Positions 27,363-36,891 of a stretch of 64,000 bases of DNA are shown in pieces; positions within the stretch are counted from its first letter, which is position 1, and each line of letters starts with the position of its first letter. A program made the translations under genes and the position numbers. Source of the DNA: Paenarthrobacter sp. A20 (GTDB lineage Bacteria > Actinomycetota > Actinomycetes > Actinomycetales > Micrococcaceae). Under the pieces are notes generated by a model, which saw nothing but the letters and a program-made list of their open reading frames with translations, was not told where the DNA came from and ran no database searches. The stretch lies in assembly GCF_024168825.1 (NCBI RefSeq), contig NZ_JALJWH010000001.1:2728001-2792000 (forward strand), written 5' to 3'.

Positions 27363-27390
27363 TTGTAACAAGCCCGTGACAGGGTAACGT
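27363..27390 (+). promoter_or_regulatory. dapA promoter
   Basis: TTGTAA (27363-27368), 16 bases, TAACGT (27385-27390), then seven bases to the ATG at 27398. One of the few leaderless-type promoters here with a recognisable -35. Confidence 0.6.
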
Positions 27391-27397
27391 TTTTCTT

Positions 27398-28309
27398 ATG
27401 TCTGACTCGCGCGCCCACAGTCCCGCCCTTGGTACCCTCCTGACCGCCATGGTCACCCCATTCACCGAGGACGGCAAGGTTGACTATGAGCAAGCAGCCG
27501 CACTGGCAGAGAAGCTCGTGCAGGACGGTTGCGACGGACTCGTGGTCACGGGGACCACTGGCGAGACCTCAACGCTCACGGACGATGAGAACCTTGGCAT
27601 GTTCCGGGCGGTCAAAGAAGCCGTCGGCGGCAAGGCTGCCATTATTGCCGGAACGGGCACCAATGACACTGCCCACTCCGTCCACCTGTCCCAGCGCGCA
27701 GCAGAGGTAGGTGTCGACGGCCTCCTGATCGTCACCCCTTACTACAACAAGCCAAGCCAGGCCGGCGTCCGCGCGCACTTCGAGACGATTGCCTCCTCAA
27801 CGGACCTGCCCGTCATGGTGTACGACATCCCGGGCCGTTCCTCCATTGCGATTGCTCCCGAAACCATGATCGGCCTGGCCAAGCACCAGAACATCGTGGC
27901 AGTTAAGGATGCCAAGGCAGATTTCGCCGCCGCGACACGTGTCATGGCTGAGACGGACCTGCTCTTCTACTCCGGCGATGACGGATTGACCCTTCAGTGG
28001 ATGGCGCTGGGCGCCGTCGGCCTGGTGGGCGTCACTACCCACGTGGCCACGCGTCGCTTCCGTGACCTGATCGACGCCGTGAACGCCAGCGACCTCGCTA
28101 CGGCGAGGACCATCAACTTTGAACTGGAACCGGTGGTTCGTGGAACCATGACGCGGGTCCAGGGCGCAGTAGCCGCCAAACAGATTCTCAAGTGGCAGGG
28201 AGTCCTGCCCAACTCGGTTGTCCGTTTGCCCCTCGTGGAGCCGGACGCGGCCGAGATCGAAATCATCCGCGGGGATTTGGCGGAAGCCGGAATGGACTTC
28301 AACGTCTAG
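27398..28309 (+). CDS. dapA: 4-hydroxy-tetrahydrodipicolinate synthase
   Basis: 303 residues. DapA condenses pyruvate with aspartate semialdehyde, the first committed step of DAP/lysine synthesis. The pyruvate-binding GTTGETSTLTDDE motif, the TPYYNKPSQAG tyrosine motif and Schiff-base K170 in IVAVKDAKAD are all present. RNase J follows 27 bases after the stop, the order seen in many actinobacteria. Confidence 0.97.
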   Translation: MSDSRAHSPALGTLLTAMVTPFTEDGKVDYEQAAALAEKLVQDGCDGLVVTGTTGETSTLTDDENLGMFRAVKEAVGGKAAIIAGTGTNDTAHSVHLSQRAAEVGVDGLLIVTPYYNKPSQAGVRAHFETIASSTDLPVMVYDIPGRSSIAIAPETMIGLAKHQNIVAVKDAKADFAAATRVMAETDLLFYSGDDGLTLQWMALGAVGLVGVTTHVATRRFRDLIDAVNASDLATARTINFELEPVVRGTMTRVQGAVAAKQILKWQGVLPNSVVRLPLVEPDAAEIEIIRGDLAEAGMDFNV

Positions 28310-28336
28310 GCCGGTACCGCCGGAAAGTAGCACAAT

Positions 28337-30028
28337 ATGACCCAAACCGCCCTTCCCGGACTGGTTACGCCGCCGAAACTGCCGAAAGGCACACTGCGGA
28401 TTGTTCCGCTCGGTGGCCTGGGAGAGATCGGCCGCAACATGGCGGTCTTTGAAATCGACGGCAAATTGCTGGTCGTTGACTGTGGCGTACTCTTCCCCGA
28501 AGAGACCCAGCCCGGAGTCGACCTGATCCTGCCCGATTTCTCGTACATCGAGGACCGCCTCCAGGATGTAGTAGGCGTCGTGCTGACACACGGTCACGAG
28601 GACCACATCGGTGCCGTTCCTTACCTGTTGCGTCTCAAAGCCGATATTCCCCTGATCGGATCACAGCTCACCCTGGCCTTGGTGGAAGCAAAGCTCCAGG
28701 AACACCGGATCAAGCCTTACACCCTGACCGTTACTGAGGGCCAGGTGGAGCAGTTTGGCCCGTTCGAGTGCGAATTCATAGCCGTCAACCACTCCATCCC
28801 GGATGCGTTGGCAGTCTTCATCCGGACGGAGGGCGGCACGGTACTCCACACTGGCGACTTCAAGATGGACCAGTTGCCGCTGGATGGCCGCATCACGGAC
28901 CTCCGCCACTTCGCGCGACTGGGTGAAGAGGGCGTGGACCTTTTCATGGCCGATTCCACCAACGCTGATGTTCCAGGTTTCACCACGGCAGAGAAGGAAA
29001 TTGGTCCCACCTTGGACCGGCTGTTTGGGCAGGCCAAGAAGCGCATCATCGTGGCTTCCTTCTCCTCCCACGTTCACCGGGTCCAGCAAGTCCTTGACGC
29101 CGCAGCCAAGCATGGCCGCAAGGTTGCCTTCGTGGGCCGGTCCATGGTGCGCAACATGGCCATCGCGGCCAAGCTGGGGTACCTCGACGTGCCGGACGGC
29201 ATCCTGGTGGACATCAAGAACATCGACAACATGCCGGACGACCGTGTGGTCCTCATGTCCACTGGTTCCCAGGGTGAGCCCATGGCTGCCCTTTCGCGGA
29301 TGGCCAACGGCGACCACCGGGTGGTAGTTGGACAGGGTGACACCGTCATCCTGGCCTCCAGCTTGATCCCCGGCAACGAGAACGCCGTATTCCGCATCAT
29401 CAACGGCCTCCTCAAACTGGGCGCAGACGTGATTCACAAGGGCACTGCGAAGGTTCACGTGTCCGGACACGCAGCGGCTGGCGAGCTGCTGTACTGCTAC
29501 AACATCCTCGAGCCCCTGAACGCGATGCCTGTGCATGGCGAAACCCGCCACCTGATCGCCAACGGCAACATCGCGCTGGAATCCGGTGTGCCGTCCGATG
29601 GCATCATCCTCAGCGACAACGGCACAGTAATCGACCTCAAGGACCACAAGGCCAACATTGTTGGGCAGGTGGAGGTTGGATTCGTGTACGTCGACGGTTC
29701 AAGCGTGGGCGAAATCACCGACGCCGACCTCAAGGACCGCCGCATCCTGGGCGATGAGGGCTTCATTTCCATCATCACGGTCATCAACCGCACCACCGGC
29801 AAGATCGTGTCCGGACCGGAAATCCACGCCCGTGGCGTGGCGGAGGACGACTCTGTCTTCGATGAGATCATTCCCAAGATCAACGCCGCGCTGGAAGAAG
29901 CCGTGCTGAATCACGCAGACCACACCAACCATCAGTTGCAGCAGGTGGTGCGTCGGATCATCGGCACGTGGGTCAACCGCAAGCTCCGCCGCCGCCCCAT
30001 GATCATCCCGGTGGTCCTGGAGGCGTAG
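28337..30028 (+). CDS. rnj: Ribonuclease J
   Basis: 563 residues. RNase J is a beta-CASP metallo-beta-lactamase with endonuclease and 5'-3' exonuclease activity in mRNA turnover and rRNA maturation. Zinc motif HGHEDH at residues 85-90 (H85, H87, D89, H90), later LHTGDFKMD and ADSTNA. Beta-CASP motifs include SFSSHVHRVQQ and KVHVSGHAAAGEL, and a C-terminal domain of ~110 residues follows. Length is usual for the family. Confidence 0.97.
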   Translation: MTQTALPGLVTPPKLPKGTLRIVPLGGLGEIGRNMAVFEIDGKLLVVDCGVLFPEETQPGVDLILPDFSYIEDRLQDVVGVVLTHGHEDHIGAVPYLLRLKADIPLIGSQLTLALVEAKLQEHRIKPYTLTVTEGQVEQFGPFECEFIAVNHSIPDALAVFIRTEGGTVLHTGDFKMDQLPLDGRITDLRHFARLGEEGVDLFMADSTNADVPGFTTAEKEIGPTLDRLFGQAKKRIIVASFSSHVHRVQQVLDAAAKHGRKVAFVGRSMVRNMAIAAKLGYLDVPDGILVDIKNIDNMPDDRVVLMSTGSQGEPMAALSRMANGDHRVVVGQGDTVILASSLIPGNENAVFRIINGLLKLGADVIHKGTAKVHVSGHAAAGELLYCYNILEPLNAMPVHGETRHLIANGNIALESGVPSDGIILSDNGTVIDLKDHKANIVGQVEVGFVYVDGSSVGEITDADLKDRRILGDEGFISIITVINRTTGKIVSGPEIHARGVAEDDSVFDEIIPKINAALEEAVLNHADHTNHQLQQVVRRIIGTWVNRKLRRRPMIIPVVLEA

Positions 30029-30049
30029 CCTGCAAGCAACATGCATTCC

Positions 30050-30087
30050 CAAGGGGGCCTGAAATCCGCGGATTTCAGGCCCCCTTG
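30050..30087. terminator. 38-base perfect palindrome after rnj
   Basis: 19-base arms (CAAGGGGGCCTGAAATCCG and its complement) meet with no spacer, giving a very stable hairpin with a tiny loop in RNA. It starts 21 bases after the rnj stop and ends 3 bases before the ftsK -10. Palindromic, so it works in either direction; no U-tract. Confidence 0.7.
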
Positions 30088-30103
30088 CGGTACCGTGGCA
30101 CGT

Positions 30104-32989
30104 ATGGCGACCCGTACTACCTCCACGCCACGAGGCAGCTCCAGCAGTAAATCCGGCGGCACAGGCCGGGGCGGAGCTGCATCCAAAAGCAGCGCAGCCG
30201 CAGCCAGGAACGGCCGGGGAAGCACTGCCCGCGCCAAGCAAGCAGCCGCCGTCGAACCCCAGGCTCCGCTGCCATTGCGCATGCTTTCGGGTTTCTGGCA
30301 GGGCATAGGCCACGTGGTCGGTGCCGGGGTGCGGCGCATCGGTTACGACGTGAGCGACCTCGACCCAGCGGATCGCCGCGACGGCGCAGCCCTGTTCAAC
30401 CTGGTACTTGGGATCACGATCGCCACCTTCGCCTGGTGGGGCCTCACGGGCTGGCTCCCGGACATCGTCTTCAGTGTGGTCAACGGAACGTTTGGCTGGA
30501 TGTCCCTGATTCTGCCGTTCATGCTTTTTGTCTGCGCCTTCCGCTTGTTCCGGAAGCCCCAGGATGGCCGGGGAAACAACCGGGTAGGCATCGGCTTCAT
30601 GATCATGACCCTGGCCGGTTCCGGCTTGGCCCACGTCATTGGTGGCCTGCCCACAGTGGCGGACGGCTTCGACGGCTTGCGCCGGGCAGGGGGAATGCTG
30701 GGCTTCCTCGCAGCAGCGCCCTTGGCTGCAATCCACGTCGCTGTTCCGGTGGTCCTCTACAGCCTGTTGGCATTTGTCTCCTTCCTCATCGTCACTGCCA
30801 CCCCGTTCGGCGCCATTCCCGCCCGGATCCGGGGCGCGTATGAGCACCTCATGGGCGTTGATCTTTTGGACGAGTCCGGCAAGGACGCCCATGACCGGAG
30901 CTACCTTTACGAGAATGACGGGACCGCCAAGCCCAAGAAGAAGAAGCGCATGCGCCTCTTCGGCAAGGACGAGGAACCCGACGCCGGCCTGGAAGGCTAC
31001 GTCGGCGACGAGGCTTTCGAGCATGCAATAGTCGACGACGACGAAGATACCGGCGCGTCCGCGCCGCGGGTTCCGCCGGGCGTACGGCGCCCTACCCAGG
31101 CGGAGATCGCCGTCGGGAAAATCAAGGCCGCCCAAGGCCTTGGAGCTGCCCAGGGCCTTGGAGCTGCCCCCGGCATCGACAACCCCACCGAGGCTATCCC
31201 TGTCATCACTCCGGAAATGATGGCACCTGCGCCCACTATCGCCCAGGTCCCCGCGAAGCCGGCCGGCGCGCCGCTCCCGCAGGCTCCGATTCCGCAGCGC
31301 ACGGAGCAGCTGTCACTCGCCGGGGATGTCACGTACACCCTTCCGGCCTCTGATTATCTGACGCCCGGCTCCATTCCGAAGGAGCGCACGGAGGCGAATG
31401 ACGCCGTCGTCGCCGCCCTGACGGACACTCTCACCCAGTTCAACGTGGATGCCGCAGTGACTGGCTTCAGCCGTGGTCCTACGGTGACCCGTTATGAGAT
31501 CGAGCTGTCTCCGGGCACCAAAGTGGAGCGTGTTACTGCTCTGTCCAAGAACATTTCCTACGCTGTCGCCTCGAGTGATGTCCGTATCCTGAGCCCCATT
31601 CCCGGCAAGTCCGCCATCGGTATCGAGATTCCCAACACGGACCGCGAAACGGTCTCGTTGGGCGATGTTCTGCGCAGCCAGAATGCCCGCCGGACGGACC
31701 ACCCCATGGTCATGGGAGTCGGCAAGGATGTCGAGGGCGGCTACGTGGTGGCCAACCTTGCCAAGATGCCCCACTTGCTCGTGGCCGGTGCCACCGGCGC
31801 TGGTAAGTCGAGCTTCGTGAACTCCATGATTACCTCCATCCTGATGCGCGCCACCCCGGACGAGGTGCGCATGGTCATGGTGGACCCCAAGCGCGTGGAA
31901 CTCACGGCCTACGAGGGTGTCCCGCACCTGATCACGCCCATCATCACCAACCCCAAGAAGGCCGCGGAGGCCTTGCAATGGGTGGTTCGTGAGATGGATG
32001 CCCGCTACGACGACCTCGCCAACTACGGTTACAAGCACATCGACGATTTCAACAAGGCAGTCCGTGCGGGCAAGGTGGTGCCGCCAGTGGACTCCAAGCG
32101 GATCATCAAGCCCTACCCGTACCTGCTGGTGATCGTGGACGAGCTCGCCGACCTTATGATGGTGGCGCCGCGCGACGTCGAAGACTCGATCGTCCGCATT
32201 ACCCAGCTTGCCCGTGCCGCCGGTATCCACCTCGTCCTGGCAACCCAGCGCCCGTCCGTGGATGTTGTCACGGGCCTGATCAAGGCGAATGTGCCGTCCC
32301 GTATGGCCTTTGCGACCTCGTCCGTGACAGACTCCCGCGTCGTGCTGGACCAGCCGGGCGCAGAGAAGCTCATCGGCCAGGGTGACGCGTTGTTCCTGCC
32401 GATGGGCGCCTCGAAGGCAATGCGTGTCCAGGGTGCCTGGGTCACGGAATCAGAGATCCATAAAGTTGTGGAACACGTCAAGGGACAGCTTCAAGCTGTG
32501 TACCGGGACGACGTCGCTGCCGAAGCCCCGAAGAAGCAGATCGACGACGACATCGGAGACGACCTTGAGGTCCTGCTGCAGGCGACCGAGCTTGTGGTCA
32601 CCACGCAGTTCGGATCAACGTCGATGCTCCAGCGCAAGCTCCGTGTGGGCTTCGCGAAGGCCGGACGCCTCATGGACCTCCTCGAATCCCGTGGCGTCGT
32701 GGGCCCCTCCGAAGGATCCAAGGCCCGCGACGTTCTGGTCAAACCCGACGACCTCGCGGCCGTTCTGGCAGCGATGAAGGGCCAGGAGTCACCAGCTGCG
32801 CCTGACGCCCACACAGCGGCCTTGAGCGACAACGCGAACTCGAACATCGCCGTCGGCGGTTACGCTGAGGATTTGGTCCAGGCGGACCTGGACAACCGGA
32901 CGCAGGCCGTTGAGTACTACGACGGCGCTGACGGCCCCGATGACGACGATGAAGGCGGCGAAGACGCCTGGTCGCTCACGGGGCGGTAA
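30104..32989 (+). CDS. ftsK: DNA translocase FtsK/SpoIIIE
   Basis: 961 residues from the ATG at 30104. FtsK couples chromosome segregation with division at the septum. A basic Ser/Gly/Thr-rich N-terminus (residues 1-70) precedes four transmembrane helices (~100-245), a linker with a repeated AAQGLGAAQGLGAA, the alpha/beta motor with Walker A GATGAGKS (562-569) and VDELADLMMV, and the winged-helix gamma domain (QRKLRVGFAKAGRLMDLLE). TACCGT (30091-30096) sits seven bases before the ATG. The upstream ATG at 30041 would put the terminator palindrome in the coding region and is rejected. Confidence 0.95.
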   Translation: MATRTTSTPRGSSSSKSGGTGRGGAASKSSAAAARNGRGSTARAKQAAAVEPQAPLPLRMLSGFWQGIGHVVGAGVRRIGYDVSDLDPADRRDGAALFNLVLGITIATFAWWGLTGWLPDIVFSVVNGTFGWMSLILPFMLFVCAFRLFRKPQDGRGNNRVGIGFMIMTLAGSGLAHVIGGLPTVADGFDGLRRAGGMLGFLAAAPLAAIHVAVPVVLYSLLAFVSFLIVTATPFGAIPARIRGAYEHLMGVDLLDESGKDAHDRSYLYENDGTAKPKKKKRMRLFGKDEEPDAGLEGYVGDEAFEHAIVDDDEDTGASAPRVPPGVRRPTQAEIAVGKIKAAQGLGAAQGLGAAPGIDNPTEAIPVITPEMMAPAPTIAQVPAKPAGAPLPQAPIPQRTEQLSLAGDVTYTLPASDYLTPGSIPKERTEANDAVVAALTDTLTQFNVDAAVTGFSRGPTVTRYEIELSPGTKVERVTALSKNISYAVASSDVRILSPIPGKSAIGIEIPNTDRETVSLGDVLRSQNARRTDHPMVMGVGKDVEGGYVVANLAKMPHLLVAGATGAGKSSFVNSMITSILMRATPDEVRMVMVDPKRVELTAYEGVPHLITPIITNPKKAAEALQWVVREMDARYDDLANYGYKHIDDFNKAVRAGKVVPPVDSKRIIKPYPYLLVIVDELADLMMVAPRDVEDSIVRITQLARAAGIHLVLATQRPSVDVVTGLIKANVPSRMAFATSSVTDSRVVLDQPGAEKLIGQGDALFLPMGASKAMRVQGAWVTESEIHKVVEHVKGQLQAVYRDDVAAEAPKKQIDDDIGDDLEVLLQATELVVTTQFGSTSMLQRKLRVGFAKAGRLMDLLESRGVVGPSEGSKARDVLVKPDDLAAVLAAMKGQESPAAPDAHTAALSDNANSNIAVGGYAEDLVQADLDNRTQAVEYYDGADGPDDDDEGGEDAWSLTGR

Positions 32990-33028
32990 CTCAAAAGGCG
33001 GACGCCCCAAAGACGGTAGCCTAGAGGA

Positions 33029-33631
33029 GTGACTACAGCCGAGGGTGATAACGCGACTTCCAGCAGCTCCGATGTCTGGAACCTGCCCAACATCCTCACG
33101 ATGCTCCGCATCGCCCTGGTCCCCTTTTTCGTCTGGTTCCTGCTGGCGGACAACGGCGAGTACGGGCTCTGGCGCTGGGCCGCCGTGGTGGCCTTTGCGG
33201 TAGCCATCTACACGGACAAGCTCGACGGCGACATCGCCCGGGCGCGTGGCCTCATCACGAACTTCGGCAAAATCGCCGATCCCATAGCGGACAAGCTGCT
33301 CATTGGTTCCGCCCTGGTGCTGTTGTCCATCCTCGGGGAGCTGCCCTGGTGGGTGACCATCCTCATCCTGGTGCGGGAGTGGGGGATTACCGCACTTCGG
33401 TTCGTTGTCATCCGGTACGGCGTTATGCCGGCCTCCCGTGGCGGGAAACTGAAGACCGTGGTCCAGACCGTTGCAATTTTCCTGTACATCCTTCCGCTGA
33501 AGGCGATCGCCCCCTGGCTGGGTGACGTCGCCTTCTGGGTCATGATGCTGGCCCTTGGCATCACTCTGTGGACCGGCGTCGAATATGTCATCCAGGCACT
33601 CAAGCTCCGCGCGGCGGGACGTCGCGCGTGA
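33029..33631 (+). CDS. pgsA: CDP-alcohol phosphatidyltransferase, PgsA-like
   Basis: 200 residues, integral membrane. The CDP-alcohol motif D-x2-D-G-x2-A-R-x8-G-x3-D-x3-D is exact (TDKLDGDIARARG then FGKIADPIAD). It most likely makes phosphatidylglycerol phosphate from CDP-diacylglycerol and glycerol 3-phosphate. TAGCCT (33017-33022) lies six bases before the GTG. The stop overlaps cinA by four bases. The ftsK-pgsA-cinA-clgR order is conserved with mycobacteria. Confidence 0.92.
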   Translation: MTTAEGDNATSSSSDVWNLPNILTMLRIALVPFFVWFLLADNGEYGLWRWAAVVAFAVAIYTDKLDGDIARARGLITNFGKIADPIADKLLIGSALVLLSILGELPWWVTILILVREWGITALRFVVIRYGVMPASRGGKLKTVVQTVAIFLYILPLKAIAPWLGDVAFWVMMLALGITLWTGVEYVIQALKLRAAGRRA

Positions 33632-34131
33632 CGTCCCGTGACGGTGGGGGCGAAACCGCGACGGCGGTCGTCGGCGCCGCGATCGCGAAGAACGTGACGG
33701 TGGCCACTGCTGAGTCGCTGACCGCTGGAATGGTGGCCGCTGCACTGGCCAGCACGCCGGGCGCTTCAGGAATGCTTCAGGGCGGCGTAGTCGCGTATCA
33801 AAACTCCGTCAAAGCAGGCGTCCTGGGTGTCCCGGAGGAGTTGCTTGCGGTCGTCGGTTCCGTTGACGGTGCCGTTGCGAAGGCCATGGCCGACGGCGCC
33901 CGTCGAGCCTGCGCTGCCAACGTGGGGATATCCACTACCGGCGTCGCAGGTCCAGAGTCCCACGATGGCAAAGCGGTGGGAACGGTCTTTGTTGGGATAG
34001 CCACCGACTCTGGAACCGAAGCTTTCGAATATGGGTTCTCAGGTGACCGGCAGTCCATCCGGGAGCAGGCCCGGGACGCTGCCTTGGCGCGCCTTCTTGC
34101 CGCGCTGACCGACGTTGGTTACCGTTCGTAA
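33628..34131 (+). CDS. cinA: CinA C-terminal domain protein (nicotinamide-nucleotide amidohydrolase type)
   Basis: 167 residues from the GTG at 33628, overlapping the pgsA stop (GTGA). It is the stand-alone C-terminal CinA/PncC domain: VTVATAESLTAGMVAAAL, GGVVAYQNSVKAGVLGV, TTGVAGPESHDGKAVGTVF. PncC deamidates NMN in NAD recycling; the competence-related part of CinA is absent. This frame also runs upstream inside pgsA, which is not coding for it. Confidence 0.88.
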   Translation: MTSRDGGGETATAVVGAAIAKNVTVATAESLTAGMVAAALASTPGASGMLQGGVVAYQNSVKAGVLGVPEELLAVVGSVDGAVAKAMADGARRACAANVGISTTGVAGPESHDGKAVGTVFVGIATDSGTEAFEYGFSGDRQSIREQARDAALARLLAALTDVGYRS

Positions 34132-34361
34132 AGTAGCCGGGAACAAAAACTGATTGCCAATAGTTGTGTCATTGTGTCGCTTCGGAAGAGCCGGGGCGCC
34201 TAGGATGTAGAAACCAACCCGGTCCGCCAGCCAGCGAACCGGATGAACGAGGGAGCAAGGCGATACAGATGGTAAAGCAGCCCGTATCCGTAAACGGCGT
34301 TGTCCGCTGGAAGGATGTGGGCTTGGCTGATCAGGCACAGAGCGAACAGAAGGAGCGCAAA

Positions 34362-34703
34362 ATGGTTGTACTACGCCACGAGATCGGTGATGTACTGCGC
34401 GATGTCCGCCAGCGTCAGGGCCGTACCCTCCGCGAGGTTTCGCACAGCGCCCGCGTCTCACTTGGATACTTGAGTGAAGTTGAACGCGGCCAGAAGGAGG
34501 CTTCTTCCGAGCTCCTGTCTTCTATCTGCACAGCCCTGGATGTTCCGTTGTCCCACATGCTCCGCGAAGTCAGCGACCGCGTGGCCGTTGCCGAAGGCGT
34601 GGCCGTACCGGACACCGTTCCGCAGGAATTCTCCCAGCGCTACGGTCGTGACCTGGACCTTACGGACGACTTCCCGCAGGGAATGCTCTCCGGGGCCCGG
34701 TAG
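34362..34703 (+). CDS. clgR: Helix-turn-helix regulator ClgR
   Basis: 113 residues from the ATG at 34362, six bases after AAGGAG. The Xre-type HTH is very conserved: [40 protein letters not shown], then [17 protein letters not shown]. ClgR activates clp protease and related genes in actinobacteria and is itself degraded by Clp. Length and position after pgsA-cinA match mycobacterial ClgR. An in-frame ATG at 34269 with its own AAGG would add 31 residues ([17 protein letters not shown]...), so a longer form cannot be excluded. Confidence 0.85.
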   Translation: MVVLRHEIGDVLRDVRQRQGRTLREVSHSARVSLGYLSEVERGQKEASSELLSSICTALDVPLSHMLREVSDRVAVAEGVAVPDTVPQEFSQRYGRDLDLTDDFPQGMLSGAR

Positions 34704-34719
34704 CCGCTCCACCAGAATT

Positions 34720-34760
34720 ACGACGAAGGTCCCCAGCCAATGGCTGGGGACCTTCGTCGT
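34720..34760. terminator. clgR terminator
   Basis: 20-base perfect arms (ACGACGAAGGTCCCCAGCCA and its complement) with one central base. It lies 16 bases after the clgR stop and also faces the convergent MarR gene, so it may serve both. Confidence 0.8.
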
Positions 34761-34797
34761 TTGGATTAACTGAGGCGCCGGTTGGCGCAGGTTCCCG

Positions 34798-35337
34798 TCA
34801 ATCGCCTGCTGGTTTGTCGTGGGCGTCTGTTTCCGGTTCCTTGACATTGAGCACGCCGTCGCCGTAGATGGCGTTGAGCCTGCCCATGTAGTCGGCAAGC
34901 GTCTGAACATCCTCCAAGGGCCATTCGCCCAGCCGTTCGCGGAAGACCTGCCTGCGGGCATCCTGGACCTGGTGCATCTTATCCTCGCCCTTGTCCGTCA
35001 GGCGGATGGACTGAGCCCTGCCGTCCTGCGGGTCCGCTTCCTTGTACACGAGGCCGATGCTTTCCAGGAAGGCGATCTGGCGGCTCACGGACGGCTTGCC
35101 TACGCCAATGCACGTGGCGAGGTCCGTAAGCCGGATGGGGCCTTCCCGTCGGATGACGGTAAGCAGCCCGTAGGCGGCCGGTTCCATGTCAGGGTGGACC
35201 TGGCGCGACAACTGATGGGAAATCGATCGGGCGCGGCGCCAGAGCAGGCTCAGCTGGTGTTCCACCTGCTGGAGGGCGTCGTCCACGGCGTCGCCTGGCA
35301 CGGCCTGATCGGGCGTGCTCGGGAGAGGATTGCTCAT
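34798..35337 (-). CDS. MarR-family transcriptional regulator
   Basis: 179 residues from the ATG ending at 35337. A winged-helix fold: LSLLWRRARSISHQLSRQ dimer helix, then AAYGLLTVIRREGPIRLTDLATCIGVGKPSVSRQIAFLESIGLV (recognition helix), and the wing DPQDGRAQSIRLTDKGE. Ligand and target unknown. TAGAAT on minus (35350-35345) lies seven bases before this ATG; two further in-frame ATGs exist upstream, the nearest ending at 35346 inside that hexamer. Divergent from the DUF3046 gene. Confidence 0.88.
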   Translation of the reverse strand: MSNPLPSTPDQAVPGDAVDDALQQVEHQLSLLWRRARSISHQLSRQVHPDMEPAAYGLLTVIRREGPIRLTDLATCIGVGKPSVSRQIAFLESIGLVYKEADPQDGRAQSIRLTDKGEDKMHQVQDARRQVFRERLGEWPLEDVQTLADYMGRLNAIYGDGVLNVKEPETDAHDKPAGD

Positions 35338-35378
35338 GGCAACCATTCTAGAGTCCGGCTCCGTGAGAGACTCTATCC

Positions 35379-35603
35379 GTGAGGGCAAGTGACTTTTGGC
35401 GTTTGATGGACGATGAATTCGGGGCAGGCTATTCCCGTGTCCTGGCTGGCTCCCTGGTACTCGCCGGCGTTGGTGGACGGACTGCCGTGGAGGCGCTGGC
35501 CTCCGGTTTCCACCCCCGCGAGGTGTGGTTGGCCGTATGCGAAGTCCAGGACGTACCTCCGGAGCGCAGGTTGGGTCGCGACATCAAGCCGGCCTCGAGC
35601 TGA
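35379..35603 (+). CDS. DUF3046 small protein
   Basis: 74 residues, GTG start. The sequence SDFWRLMDDEFGAGYSRVLAGSLVL and the closing VPPERRLGRD identify the actinobacterial DUF3046 family, which normally lies just before recA, as here. The function is unknown. No ribosome-binding site is obvious. Confidence 0.85.
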   Translation: MRASDFWRLMDDEFGAGYSRVLAGSLVLAGVGGRTAVEALASGFHPREVWLAVCEVQDVPPERRLGRDIKPASS

Positions 35604-35645
35604 GATCGGAACCCCCGCGGCGGTGGGGACACGCCGGGCCGTTGT

Positions 35646-35674
35646 TCGAATATCTGTTCGGATGGGGATATGCT
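35646..35674 (+). promoter_or_regulatory. recA promoter with LexA box
   Basis: LexA-type box TCGAATATCTGTTCGG (35646-35661), matching TCGAAC-N4-GTTCGA at ten of twelve positions. It overlaps the -35 region 17 bases before TATGCT (35669-35674). Predicted start near 35681 leaves a ~170-base recA leader with a GGCCC-TTC-GGGCC hairpin near 35804-35816. Confidence 0.8.
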
Positions 35675-35850
35675 CCTGTGAGAGGAAAATTGATCCTGAA
35701 GGCCGCTTATCCGGGCATCCGGAATGCCTGGTTGTCCACATAGCCGGAGTCGGCTTGGAAAAATGTCAGTGCAGCGTAATAGCGTCTGACAAGACAGGAA
35801 AGCGGCCCTTCGGGCCACTCCACAGCGAGAAAGCATCAGAGGTGTGAACC

Positions 35851-36891
35851 ATGGCGGCAACCCCGGATCGTGAGAAGGCGCTCGAAGCAGCGCTTGCCCA
35901 GATCGACAAGCAGTTCGGCAAAGGCTCCATTATGCGCCTGGGTGATGACACCCGCGCTCCTATCGAGGTCATCCCTACAGGCTCCATTGCACTGGATGTC
36001 GCCCTTGGCATTGGTGGCCTGCCTCGCGGCCGCGTCGTGGAAATCTATGGCCCTGAATCATCGGGTAAGACCACTGTTGCGCTGCACGCTGTAGCCAACG
36101 CGCAGCGAGCCGGTGGCATCGCGGCCTTCATTGACGCCGAACACGCCCTTGACCCGGACTACGCTGCCAAGCTTGGCGTGGACACCGACGCACTCCTGGT
36201 CTCCCAGCCGGATACCGGTGAGCAGGCGCTGGAAATCATGGACATGCTGGTGGGCTCAGGCTCGCTAGACATCGTGGTCATTGACTCCGTGGCAGCATTG
36301 GTTCCCCGCGCCGAAATCGAAGGCGAAATGGGCGACTCCCACGTTGGTCTCCAAGCCCGTCTCATGAGCCAGGCCTTGCGTAAGATCACGGGCCGCCTGA
36401 GCCAGACCAAGACCACCGCAATCTTTATCAACCAGCTGCGTGAAAAGATCGGTGTCTTCTTCGGATCCCCGGAAACCACCACGGGTGGTAAGGCGCTGAA
36501 GTTCTACGCCTCCGTGCGCATCGACGTTCGCCGCATCCAGACATTGAAGGAAGGTGCGGATTCCGTCGGTAACCGCACCAAGGCAAAGATCGTCAAAAAC
36601 AAAATGGCTCCGCCGTTCAAAATCGCCGAGTTCGATATCATCTACGGCCAGGGCATCTCCCGTGAGGGCGGCATCATTGACATGGGTGTCGAGCATGGCA
36701 TCATCAAGAAGTCCGGCTCGTGGTTCACGTACGACGGCGATCAGCTGGGCCAGGGCATGGAGAACTCGCGGCGGTTCCTGCGGGACAACCCTGAGCTTGC
36801 CCAGGAGCTGGAGCGCCTGATCAAGGAAAAGCTTGGCGTTGGGGTCAAGCCGGAGGAAGACTCCCCGAAGCTGAAGGCCGTTGACGGTTAG
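35851..36891 (+). CDS. recA: Recombinase RecA
   Basis: 346 residues. RecA forms filaments on single-stranded DNA, drives strand exchange and triggers LexA self-cleavage. Walker A GPESSGKT at 67-74, [18 protein letters not shown]-binding loop L2 with [20 protein letters not shown], all complete; no intein. The C-terminus is acidic as usual. recX overlaps its end. Confidence 0.99.
   Translation: MAATPDREKALEAALAQIDKQFGKGSIMRLGDDTRAPIEVIPTGSIALDVALGIGGLPRGRVVEIYGPESSGKTTVALHAVANAQRAGGIAAFIDAEHALDPDYAAKLGVDTDALLVSQPDTGEQALEIMDMLVGSGSLDIVVIDSVAALVPRAEIEGEMGDSHVGLQARLMSQALRKITGRLSQTKTTAIFINQLREKIGVFFGSPETTTGGKALKFYASVRIDVRRIQTLKEGADSVGNRTKAKIVKNKMAPPFKIAEFDIIYGQGISREGGIIDMGVEHGIIKKSGSWFTYDGDQLGQGMENSRRFLRDNPELAQELERLIKEKLGVGVKPEEDSPKLKAVDG

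Noticed and set aside
30050..30087. Palindrome as a phage attachment site or transposon end
   Set aside because: No integrase, transposase or target duplication nearby; position after a stop codon fits a terminator.
30041..30103. N-terminal extension of FtsK from the ATG at 30041
   Set aside because: The codons run through the 38-base terminator palindrome; a -10 lies just before the ATG at 30104.
29699..31135. 478-codon minus-strand frame across rnj/ftsK
   Set aside because: It crosses the rnj terminator palindrome and two real genes; not credible.
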